This document shows, in pieces, positions 15,501 to 24,126 of a stretch of DNA of 64,000 nt. The stretch is taken from the NCBI GenBank assembly GCA_026874595.1, contig CM049310.1:43591558-43655557 (forward strand), in the 5' to 3' direction. The notes under the pieces are model-generated. The model made no database searches, had not been told where the DNA came from, and was given only the letters and a program-made list of their open reading frames with translations. How positions within the stretch are numbered: the first letter of the stretch is position 1; each line of letters starts with the position of its first letter. The position numbers and the translations under genes were made by a program. The DNA comes from Sipunculus nudus. Its lineage: Eukaryota; Annelida; Sipuncula; Golfingiida; Sipunculidae.

Positions 15501-18500
15501 AAGGAAGAGGTGAACTCCTGTTGATTCGAAAAGTAGGCCTATATTTCTTTAATTGTGACAGGGGATTAGGTAACTGAAAAGAAGGAAACTTTAAATGAGC
15601 CTTATAGGTAATATTTCCTCACGGGAGCAAATATGAAAAAGGTATGAAATGTTTGTGTACAATGGTTTCATTTCTCCTGCTGTCTACAGCGTCAAAACAC
15701 ACGAATTTTCCCTCTGTTTAAACGCCTGCAAATGTCATTCATTTAGGACTCTTCCCAAAATAAATACCCATCTTTTACCTGTATATGGCACATCAGGTCC
15801 CAAATCTGCATTTGCAAGTATTTCTCCAGTGAAAATCCCTTTTTCGGACTCTTCTGGCTCTGTGACAGACCATGGGAGCTCATCTTGGACGCCCGATCCT
15901 GGAGGGACGTTACGATAGAAGTGTCTCAGTTTTTCTTTCAGTTTCGGTCCGATTAGCCTTGGGTCGTCATCCGCCGGCTTACCGACTTTGACCGCCACGC
16001 CATACTCGTCAAGTTCCGGAAATTTAACACCTAAAATGAAAAGTTGATGGTATATTAAATTTTAAAATATATAATGAGCTGGCGCCTTTTTGGTCGAAAA
16101 CCCCACAACTGTCCGTTTTTATAATATTTAACCATATATCCTCCAATATTATATTTTCTTAATATGGATATATAAGGATAAGATATTTCACTATATCTAA
16201 TTTAAAATTTACTTGATCATTTTGGTATCAAATTTGAAAGTTCAAGTTTTCAATTGTATATTATACAATATGCTTCATCAACAGGTAAAATCAGGTATTT
16301 CATACAGTATATATAGGATAAAAATTCAGTTTAACAGCTTCATGGACAAATGGTTAGTGGTTAGAGAATGGGAGACCCTTACATTCGATGACACGCAAAT
16401 GCTAGCATTTGCAAATACTGACCGTCATAGAAGACATGAGAGGCTGGGTGGCCGACCTTCCAGTTGAGCGGGTTGTTCTTATTTATCAGGTTTCTGGGAT
16501 AATCCCTCTTCCAGAAGGTAAACCCTCCCCCGGTCTTCATGGGCCGGTCTTGGTGTATACTGAAGACAAGATGATTCGTGTTTTCAATAAAAGTATAAAT
16601 GTTATACTGCTTTGCTAGGTTTTTATTTCTGAAGTATAGAATATATGCTTTAAGATAGTAATTATAACAAGTAAAGTAAAATAAAGTAGATATATACCAG
16701 TATTTCATTGTTTTATAATTGAATCATATCTGAAGTATGATTTAAATGTAAAAGAAAGGAACGTGTGCTATGAATAGATACTCCAGAGTACTAAAACGCC
16801 AGCTTAAAGGAAAAATTAATTTAGACATGATTTTCTTGGACATTGAGCTCAAACGGAAGACGGGGCTTCAATTTTACTGGCTGCTTTTGGTAGTATAATA
16901 ACTTAAAATAATGAAACATGGTTAAAGTTATTTTCTGCCTTGGAATTCGCTTTAATATTATGCCGAGAAAGATCATATGTTCAAAGGTGTTAAGTAAAAA
17001 ATTATAGATAAAAAAATGCCAGACATTTAAGAAGTCACGTGACCTTAAATCACAGTGTCTTATAGGGCCGATTGTACTTACTGCGGACCTGCGCTTTTCT
17101 CGCAGCCATAACAGAACCCAGCTCTGCGGCAGCCAGAGCAGAACCCTGGAAAGACATACTGAGCCTCTCGTTTCTCAGTCTCCGACAGGTAGCGCTCTGT
17201 GGCGGGCGCAGAACCCACGAACTGGATGAAAGATGGTTGCTGCCCGGGCTCCCTCGCGGTGTCTGACGTACGGGCACTGCTGAATCCTGGGATAGCTTCA
17301 AGGTCCTCCAGTGTTATTCTGAAATTGACGTATACATCTTGAGGGAATGTAACAGTCTTCTTTGCCAAAAAAAAAAAAAATTTAATTGTTTACAAAAAAA
17401 TTTATATCGAGATTTTTATTAATTGTATTAATTAAATACTGGCAATACATAAGAGCAATAGCAGTATTTTAAACCTTTGAATTTGATAGTGCTCTAGGTA
17501 ATCAATGAATTATTAACTAGTAGTACTATTTAAAACTATGAATTAAACATTTGTGATAACGTTATAATCTATGAATTATATCAATATACACATATCACAG
17601 GTGCTTCCTAGATTTGCAATGTATTTTTTTTTCTGATAAATCTTCTTATTAGTTTGGCGCATTCGTCGTCAGTGAGGAAAAAAAGATGGTGTTTCATGCT
17701 CCCAGGCAAAATTGATTCCGACTCAATGTTGGACAGCACGGCAAATACGCTGCATGGTTTGATTAGAAATAAGAATACCCCGGAAAATAAGATCTAAACT
17801 TTGTAGACAGACAATCGACAATGTGAAATATTTACTTTGCCCGTCACAGGTTTGATTTTTCACATAACATTGTAAACCCTGTCTGATCCAACCTTTTTTC
17901 TTATATCACCAGTGCCTTACATGTTAAATACATAGTATTATAAAGAGAGCATAAGAGCTGACTAACAACACGACACCATAATTAGCTTATAAATACCAAG
18001 TTTACTAATATTGTAAACCTTTAACGTACATCTAAGTAGGACCCTCCTAACAATGAATAATTAGTCGGTAAAAGGACAACATAATATCGTTCATTTATAC
18101 GTTGAGTTATATTCACATCGGAAAGAAAGATAATTTATTTGAATTCCTATTAACCTTTTTCCTATTCCTATAAAAGCCATGTATTACATAGATGCCCATT
18201 TTCTCTACATTTCCTTTGATATGGTAAAGAAGGATGGCATGCAATTACAAATAAAACGTCTTTGTTTAGGCGACTCGTCACTGTATTTTAGCAGAGACCC
18301 AGAGACCAGATTTGAGGGAGGAACCATTCTAGGATTTACTTACCCTGGTGGCAGGTCCTCCCCTTCGCTTGCTAACAGCTCCTGTAAAAAGAATATACAA
18401 TGACGTCACTCACAAGCTACAGTATAACGTGTTTTTTTAAGCATCCTTGGCTTCTATACAAATTGAGGTCTTTCCAACATGGGGTGCCGATTGGTTGTAA

Positions 18501-21500
18501 GACATTTTTTACCAAGAAATTTGATATTAAAAATGAAAGGAATTAACCAGTCATGCTGACATTTTTAATAGAACGTCAACATCAGGAATAATATGCTAAA
18601 ATTGCGAAGAGTCTCCTTTTACACGACACGTTAAATTCCGTGGCGGTATTGATCAAGAATACCGGTCACATGCACAAGCAGTCCGTTTTACCAGAACCAT
18701 AAAATGTTCTGGAAAACATGCCTTGTTAAAACAATGAATATGGCGTCATTCAGGTTCATCATTTACAGAATGATAACTAGAATATCAGCAGAAGCTGACA
18801 AAAGCCCTGAGCCAAAAGAACAGTGTTTAGAGGTGGTAACCGTAACAAGTACTAAATATCTGTTCTCACATGGATGTATATCTATACATGTCTCAGTTAT
18901 AAATTTAAAATGGAGAGGTATGTACCATGATTCATAAAAATCCAACAAATGCTTCCTGAAAAATAAGCTTCTAAGTTTTATTCTATTATCAGCTCTGTGA
19001 CCTTGAAAAGTAGGTCAAGGTCACCCCTCTTCGAAATTGACCGAGATTTTGTCGATATACATCTTCACCAAAGAAATAAAATTCCTATTGTGAATCCTTT
19101 TAGAGATATCCTGCTCACAAAGCCAAAGTTGAAAAATCCAAGAAAAATTCATTAAAAATCAGAAATTGCAGGTGGCGCCCCTAAACTTGTGCAGCAATTA
19201 CAGACCATCACTCCCTATGATCATAGTAAGTATTGTGAAAATCCAGCCAATGGATCCTGAGAAATAAGCTTCTAAATGTTTTTTCTATAATCAGCTCTAA
19301 AACGTAGAAAAATAGGTCAAGGTCACCCATCTTCGAATATAACTACATTTATTTGTGAAATCTCGTTATCATTTCAACGTTTTAATCGGTTTTTCTTTCA
19401 TTCACTGGAGAAAACAATATATGTGACTGTAAAAGAAACTCTTGGCTCCAGTAATGATTCTCTTAGTTAAATGAAGCGATTAAAATGAAACCGGTAATTC
19501 AGATGAGCAGTCATTTGTTTAATATAAGCCATAGTTTAGAAAATTAGATTAATAAAAGGAACGAGTAGAATTACTGTTAACGTTAGTCTTATTTTCAGAA
19601 TTAACGTTAAATAAAACACATTGTATTCTTACTACTGGAAACGATTATAAATGCGAGAATTCATCACGTAACAAACGATTGAACGAATATCGAGGAGCGG
19701 ATGTTTTTACCTAAAAAAAACTGGGAAATAGAACAATAATAGGGTAACACCGAAAACAAAGCCGGATTTTGCATCATGTGCATTTTTAGCTATTTTAAAT
19801 TTAACTAAATTTTCAAAAGATTTCTAGACTATGTGAAGTTAGCCCCTAAGATAGCCTTCCCGTCTGCACACCGTCAAGCCCCCATTATCAAATACTGTAT
19901 CCGCCCCTGCTACCTGTGGATGGTGAGTGGGAGAGATAAATAGCATGTATAAAGAAGGGCTTTGCGTGTACTCATGGCATACCAAAGCTACCACTTGATA
20001 AAGGTAAGTGTCAATAACCAACAGATAGACCAAGTAATATACCCGACCACTCAGGAATCTGAGAGTAATAATATTCATAACGTTCGGAATGTGGCGTGTG
20101 GTTGAACGAAAGCAAATGATGGTCCGAATCAGTGAACCAACTGGCCCTTGGTATCGCGTCCACTTCATGGTTGGCAACCGAGGTATTGTACCACTGGAGT
20201 GTCCTCACGATTTTGTATGTCTCCTTGTGAACCTTATTAGCGAATTCTCACGAACGTTATTAAAGCGGATCTGGTCCTGTTTGCAATAATTAGCAAAGGG
20301 CATCACACTCTGTCACGGCTTCGTGATATATGCCGTGTCTGGAACAAGATTGACTTGAGGGCGCAAGTTTTCGTGGGAAATTATATTTTAGGATCACTGG
20401 TGTAAATGATAATGTACAATCGCCACATGATCTATCACATGGTATTACATGGACATATAATTTCTTTAGCTATTATTAAAAATTTAAAATTTAAAAATAT
20501 TTTTGGTGAATGTCCGTTTGCTTGTCTTGTCTGGTGAAATGGGATATGAAAACTCAAGGATGGAGGTCAAACAAATATTTTTGGATATGGGATCCTTGTA
20601 GTCAATGTTTGTTTAATATACATCTGATATCTAGCAAGGGCTTCAAGTTTGATAGGTGACAGAGCACAGAATCCTATGTTTGCTAACACACTGAATACCT
20701 TTAAACCCCTTGTTTTGAATTGTTCCGGGCATATTTTTCCTCTTAGCTTCTTACATTCTAAGCAATGATCTTTTCATTAATTCTGTGAACTGATTTGGCA
20801 TCAAAATAAACTATGGCATTACAATACTTCTCATAAATATGTTAAAGGTATTTCATGCATGTAGTTGTAAGTTGTTTGTAACTGTAACAAAATCTGCCTC
20901 CCTAAACAACCATACTTTGTGCCCATCTGTATGCTCATTAACATTTGATATTCAAAATTAACCCTGGTGACTGACAAGCTCTACTAATACCAACATGGAT
21001 ATCCTTATTATATACCTTAAAAATCAGGATAAATTCTCTAAAAGTGTGATTTTAGCGGCATGATACACCGTGGTTGTGTTAATAATTTTGTTTTTATTTT
21101 CTAGCTGCCTGAATCGCAAAAGGGCCTGAATTACATATATAAAATCTTTCCTTACAAACCAGAGGTAATGCAACATGTTATAAAGTTACTTATTAATAAT
21201 TATTATTTGTATTTATTTTAACTTATTTGTTTGCAGGTGTATTTGCACTGTTGTATGCATATAGCATGTAAAATATATGTAATTATAGTTTGTGTTTATG
21301 AAGATTCCTTTTAACCAGTTGTGTTAAACCGAAAACTCTTTTTCTTACATGTTTGAGCACAGGAACATATTGAATTGGACAGAGATACGAATATTCGCTC
21401 AGGAATAGCATATGTGTCAATAAATCTATCGATAGTTCCCTTACTGATAAACCCATATCATTATTCAGCGAACAGGTGATTAAATATAACAGGTATCGGA

Positions 21501-24126
21501 GCAATGAAGAAATCGTGTTGTGTTCAGGTAGCGTGAAATGAAATTAATCATGCATGGACTAGCACGAACACTTTGGACTGAAGGCCCAGGAGTTATATTG
21601 ATATAACTGTTCTGTAACACTTATACACAATACATCACACGCAATATATCATAGACGGCCTTTCTTTAAGAAAAATATTTTCATGCTGATATTTTCACAA
21701 GAAAAAGGATTATCGGTTTTATTCAGTCATAAAATATTAAGATTTTTTATCTGCTATAAAGATAAAGGTTTCCTTCCTTTGGCCAATGTAAGCTTAAAAA
21801 ATAGAATATCAACAGAAATACCAGACAACACGTTGCTATCACACGGTACCTGCACGGCTTTGATATTGTGGCGACTTTCTTCCTTTATACCTCGAGAATA
21901 TACCAAAGTTCCACTCCCTCAGTGTAAGGTCTGTAACGTCTCCGCTTTTTCTCTCTGTTGGGCATTATATGAGTCTTGATATTTCGTGTAGCTTATGCGA
22001 CAAGCTAATCCATTTATATGTATCACAGCGGCGTATTACGTGCTTTAATTAATGAATATTAAAGTATTGTACTCTAAAATAACTCTGATGTATAAAATAT
22101 CGAAACATTTTGGGATACTGTAGAAAATTAAAAAAAAAGTTCATTAAAAATTCCAAACCTGCCAGAGATGCCTATCATTACACTTCTGCTATTAATGTTA
22201 CAACCATTGTTACAGGCACTACTAATACAATTTGTTATTATTATTATTTCGTTTGCATTTACCAATGGTGGAGATTTTTAGTACAAATATGCTTGAATGT
22301 TGGAGCTGAACTTGAGCTGAACTTGATGAAACAGTGCAACCGGTGTTTTAGGTGGGCCCTCCGTGAGTGCAGATTTATTAGTATTAGTTAATCATTATTA
22401 TTAACACTGTTCCATATACAAATTTTCCATATTTTCACACGCAATTTACAAGTAGTATTGATCACTGTAGTTTACTGCCTGGTCTATTTGTTGATAGCCT
22501 TCGTGTAAGTATTTACTTTGAAATCCTCGGGATATTGCCCCTCTCAGATCACCGAGGAGTGCACCCAAGGTAATTACATGTCGTCCTGGAGAGAACAATT
22601 TCCCAATGAGCACGGACGACAGGTCCACGCACCTGTTGACGGGTGTGTCAAGATGTAATCCAGTCACTCATAAGCGGCTTAGGAAAGACATGCTAGGCTT
22701 AGCAGCCTCAGTTAAATTAACCAAAATCCTCGTCGTATGTATATACTCCGCAAGATCGCGTTATCTAACCGGATATCAATTTACTGATACGTTATACGAG
22801 TCTTAGTCCTATATCGAGAGATCTTGAAACAGGACCTAAATGCTCCTGCGATCACGCAGGAGTTCATCTGAAATGTAACGCTAAACCTTCACCCGTTACA
22901 CATATCCCCATATTACCTTTATATAGGCACTTACATAATCGGTTATGATGTAAAGAAAGAATATTTGTGGAAATTATCTCGGTCTACATTTTCGTCTGTA
23001 TCCATCGAATCCATCATTTCATGAGTATATAATGAAGTGTTTGTGATAATACGTTGTTTTTCGAGAATGATAAAGACAAACAATAATCTTCAATTTAAAT
23101 ATCGAATCAAAAGCAGATGTTTCACTTCCTTGAATGTTAAAATAAGATCAGGCGCACAATAGCAACAATAATTCAAGGGAACCGATTTAATTTGTTGATA
23201 ACACAGTGGTAATATGCAGGGGTCAGGTTAAGGAGCGCTGGAAGAGTTATGACATGATATTATATCCTCAGTATAACATCACCCTTTTGAGGCTGTATCT
23301 TAGCCAGAATGACACGTACATATATCTTACAGTATATTATCTATTATTTGATGGTCAACAAGCTATACCCCGTTGTTACGGTGACGTCATTCACTAGTAT
23401 TCGTGGATCTTATTACATTTGATAATTTCTCTCGGTTAGTAATTTAAACGTTTCTCTGGTGAAAGTGAATGAAACAATTCAGTGACAGGAAGTGACATTA
23501 TAGTTGTACAGGTCAATGCTGTAACGAGGTTTCTCGGATCCGACTAAACAATATTGTATGGGACGATCATGATTTCCAGGTAAGAACTTGTACATTACGT
23601 TGAAGTATCAGAAATGACTTACCATAAGGTTCGGCAACGACGAACTGTTGAGGAACCCTTTTCGCTGAGCCAACTTCCGGTTATCGGGACGTTTGGTTGT
23701 CAGAGGTGGTGCCTTGCGTGTGTAGTCGGGTCTCGCCGGAAGTCGGCTGTGGGGGAGCCTCCATTCTTCCGGTTGGGTTGGGTGATAACCCTGGTGTAGA
23801 CGATATTTTGTTTCATGGATCTGTTGTTGATAACTTGTGTCCAGGTTTAATTTTTTACCGTTTTCATCGCGAACCACTACACGAGGGAACTGCGTATTTG
23901 TCGGTTTTGAGTAATCCAAATTCTCAGTTGTAGCTATCTCGTCGTCAGAAAATTCCTCCTCGTCCGACAGACTTCCGGGTGTCGGAACGGGAGGAACCTT
24001 TTCCGTCATTTCTGAAAGTGGGAAAAAGTGGCTATGATCAACATCGCCATCGAAAGCTTCAACACCCGGAACTGAAATAATCGTATGAAGACTCCCTTCA
24101 AACCCTTCGTCCTCAATGTAGGCCAT
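494..24126 (-). CDS. Gene 1: large Pro/Lys/Glu-rich protein, family not recognised (22 exons, 3' end outside window)
   Basis: This is a spliced gene read from 24126 down to 494. I joined 22 exons using AG acceptors and GT donors. Every junction preserves phase and the joined frame is open for 3378 bp (1126 codons). The start ATG at 24126 has an in-frame TAA 36 bp upstream. Order of regions: acidic, disordered N-terminus (residues 1-168); conserved-looking block with a C-x2-C-x5-C-x2-C motif (Cys241, 244, 250, 253) and aromatic-rich stretches (181-390); Lys/Ser-rich region (390-593); a long stretch of short Pro/Lys/Glu repeats (594-928); and a mostly helical end with DPLDFLAKF near residue 955. 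I see no signal peptide and no transmembrane segment. The function is unknown. A scaffold or docking role is only a guess from composition. The terminal exon lies beyond the window start. Exon coordinates are listed separately. Confidence 0.8.
1007..1388 (-). CDS. Gene 1 exon 21 (largest 3' exon)
   Basis: Acceptor CGCTTACAG, donor GTCGGT. Begins KDRLPHYERVFKSYLAEQHF, continues with a Pro/Gly loop (PPDPNMKPLPPGR), an Ala/Lys/Asp-rich linker and a closing helix HERKMIRDLTLINRHIGQ. The globular ends flank a disordered middle. Confidence 0.8.
1915..2022 (-). CDS. Gene 1 exon 20 (FLAKF helix)
   Basis: Acceptor TTGGCACAG, donor GTAAGA. Encodes DRLAMIKKQTVAPVTKQEL then KQIQDPLDFLAKFCII. The DPLDFLAKF run resembles the NPIEFLASYLL helix of DPY-30/RIIa-like docking domains, but only this short stretch matches, so the relation is unproven. 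Confidence 0.76.
2391..2503 (-). CDS. Gene 1 exon 19
   Basis: Acceptor GTTATAG, donor GTTTGT. Encodes DRPKREVSQTNVEAPPPMPE, then a basic tail RRPPPKLRPRRKRK that could act as a nuclear or nucleic-acid/phospholipid-binding patch (inference). Confidence 0.7.
2893..3080 (-). mobile_element. tRNA-derived SINE (in intron 18 of gene 1)
   Basis: On the minus strand it begins GGGGCTGGACAGTCTAGGGG with a polymerase III A-box-like TAGGGGTAAAATGCTCGG and a B box GGGTTCGATC. It is followed by a body with GGGTTCTCCGGTTTCCTC, a motif common in marine invertebrate SINE core domains. It is about 188 bp long and lacks a clear terminal tail or target duplication. Confidence 0.75.
3311..3439 (-). CDS. Gene 1 exon 18 (proline-rich)
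   Basis: Acceptor TTGCACAG, donor GTAAGT, phase 0 both ends, 43 codons. Encodes LPKRRTPTPPPRSPSPQP followed by PPLPALQPPVPPPLP, polyproline II-like and resembling SH3/EVH1/profilin ligands (inference). Confidence 0.76.
4432..4455 (-). CDS. Gene 1 exon 17 (24 bp microexon)
   Basis: Acceptor CTTTTCAG, donor GTATAT. Encodes PKEKEEVE in phase 0 at both ends. Support is the splice consensus and phase only, since it is very short. Confidence 0.6.
5000..5148 (-). CDS. Gene 1 exon 16 (Pro/Lys/Glu repeats)
   Basis: Acceptor ATGTACAG, donor GTAAAA. Imperfect KEPP/KEEP-type repeats: EEPRKEPPKPETPKEPLP, MKEPPKEEPVKPPPKK, then RELIEAPPPLPE. The exon is low-complexity and surely disordered. Confidence 0.76.
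5313..5342 (-). CDS. Gene 1 exon 15 (30 bp microexon)
   Basis: Acceptor TATTTCAG, donor GTAAGT. Encodes VDKKPKPPTP. A multiple of 3 in phase 1, so it is skippable like exon 14. Confidence 0.7.
5729..5767 (-). CDS. Gene 1 exon 14 (39 bp microexon)
   Basis: Acceptor AACTTCAG, donor GTAAGT. Encodes PEKPKKKEVIIK. It is an exact multiple of 3 with phase 1 at both ends, so it could be skipped without breaking the frame. Confidence 0.72.
7295..7423 (-). CDS. Gene 1 exon 13 (proline-rich)
   Basis: Acceptor TTATTTCAG, donor GTGAGA. Encodes KPRTPSPPTPPKTPPVV, with several TPP and SPP steps typical of proline-directed kinase sites or SH3 ligands (inference), then PYPVLPPIPPTSQEK. Confidence 0.78.
9024..9122 (-). 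CDS. Gene 1 exon 12
   Basis: Acceptor ATGCCTCAG, donor GTTTAT (weak). Encodes KPILPEEASVPPQKTNFPVL then LPPIITVEQDNI. If the donor is not used, the frame runs on to a stop at about 8974 (…YDMPIAPVVR), giving a possible shorter isoform. Confidence 0.68.
10434..10538 (-). CDS. Gene 1 exon 11
   Basis: Acceptor ATGCGCAG. Encodes QFVLPALVQAPEVVPIKVPT then PPEDSPRLVSPEFE. The donor GTTTAA is weak, but the phase fits exon 12. Confidence 0.68.
11017..11069 (-). CDS. Gene 1 exon 10 (53 bp)
   Basis: Acceptor CTTTTCAG, donor GTAAGA. Encodes ETPSRSDSPDSGVDIPQ, Ser/Asp-rich. Enters with one base of a split Arg codon and leaves in phase 1, matching exons 9 and 11. Confidence 0.75.
11677..11810 (-). CDS. 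Gene 1 exon 9
   Basis: Acceptor CTATTTCAG, donor GTCAGA (weaker). Encodes EPSKFAMKERDKTETPPAKP and PSLPPTRE. It opens the long Pro/Lys/Glu-rich part of the protein. Confidence 0.78.
12060..12430 (-). repeat. Tandem copies of the exon 8 tail plus splice donor
   Basis: Going downstream from the true exon 8 donor, GT donors preceded by a similar sequence recur with exon-like ends at 12293, 12234, 12160 and 12082, a spacing of about 59-78 bp. The copy ending at 12234 still reads PGRKGSLWK before GTAAGT, compared with PSREGSLWK in the exon. The copy ending at 12082 reads SREGTLW before GTGAGT. The other two are more decayed. Confidence 0.7.
12371..12546 (-). CDS. Gene 1 exon 8 (its 3' end is tandemly duplicated in the next intron)
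   Basis: Acceptor ATTTTTAG, donor GTGAGA. Encodes APKAFTVKKSDKKVTVAADP and, near its end, a second KKSDKE-type copy, so it holds a short internal repeat (FTVKKSDKK and FKIKKSDKE). It ends SREGSLWK. The last ~30 bp plus donor recur about four times just downstream (see repeat entry at 12060). Confidence 0.82.
12976..13053 (-). CDS. Gene 1 exon 7 (78 bp)
   Basis: Acceptor ATGACAG, donor GTAAAT. Charged linker EPTDQDSGLDTERSKEPEK. Phase 1 at both ends, matching its neighbours. Confidence 0.75.
13900..14256 (-). CDS. Gene 1 exon 6
   Basis: Acceptor CGACCTCCTAG, donor GTGAAA. Encodes TIFSSFFNPLERGW, then a Ser/Thr/Arg-rich stretch with possible phosphorylation sites, then KKKYAEFYVP and a basic segment (RRKSLMKKVASALHRKR). 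Likely partly disordered. Confidence 0.82.
14257..15778 (-). other. Gene 1 intron 5
   Basis: AT-rich, no repeat family or additional exon recognised. Confidence 0.55.
15779..16030 (-). CDS. Gene 1 exon 5
   Basis: Acceptor CATTTTAG, donor GTAAAA, entering with two bases of a split Gly codon. Encodes VKFPELDEYGVAVKVGKPAD and a helix-like KLKEKLRHFYRNV, then an acidic stretch ending DVPYT. Confidence 0.82.
16423..16559 (-). CDS. Gene 1 exon 4
   Basis: Acceptor GTCTTCAG, donor GTCAGT. Encodes an aromatic, compact stretch containing GGGFTFWKRDYPRN and LNWKVGHPASHVFYD. This looks like a folded domain continuing from exon 3. The family is not recognised. Confidence 0.8.
17082..17318 (-). CDS. Gene 1 exon 3 (Cys4 motif block)
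   Basis: Starts after AATTTCAG and ends at GTAAGTA. The frame reading ITLEDLEAIPGF was chosen over a competing open frame because only it matches the phases of exons 2 and 4. It ends with FCSGCRRAGFCYGC, a C-x2-C-x5-C-x2-C pattern that could bind a metal (inference). Confidence 0.8.
18344..18381 (-). CDS. Gene 1 exon 2 (38 bp microexon)
   Basis: Preceded by a TTTTTACAG acceptor and followed by the donor GTAAGTA. It encodes ELLASEGEDLPP and splits a Gly codon. Both phases agree with exons 1 and 3, which is the main support for so short an exon. Confidence 0.75.
18382..23622 (-). other. Gene 1 intron 1 (5.2 kb)
   Basis: Contains the 18.9-19.3 kb tandem repeat and a perfect 8-bp-stem hairpin at about 22842-22861. 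Open frames here are short and without motifs. Confidence 0.65.
18936..19340. repeat. Partial ~300-bp tandem repeat with AGGTCAAGGTCACC
   Basis: TGAGAAATAAGCTTCTAA-like text occurs at about 18957 and 19259, each followed ~60 bp later by TAGGTCAAGGTCACC. It lies in intron 1 of gene 1. One and a third copies. Confidence 0.7.
23623..24126 (-). CDS. Gene 1 exon 1 (residues 1-168, start codon)
   Basis: Begins MAYIEDEGFEGSL and ends ...SSSLPNLM at donor GTAAGT, phase 0. An in-frame TAA lies 36 bp before the ATG, so the start is well bounded. The exon is acidic (DEEEFSDDE near residue 55) and then becomes rich in His, Tyr, Pro and Arg, which suggests disorder. No domain is recognised. Confidence 0.82.

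Noticed and set aside
17050-17301. Alternative open frame across gene 1 exon 3
   Set aside because: It is open but its phase fits neither exon 2 nor exon 4. The other frame fits both.
19839-20208. Overlapping minus-strand open frames of 112 and 65 codons
   Set aside because: No recognised motif, no usable splice sites in phase with gene 1, and they sit in its intron 1.
23614-23933. Plus-strand open frames opposite gene 1 exon 1
   Set aside because: Shadow frames of the minus-strand exon.
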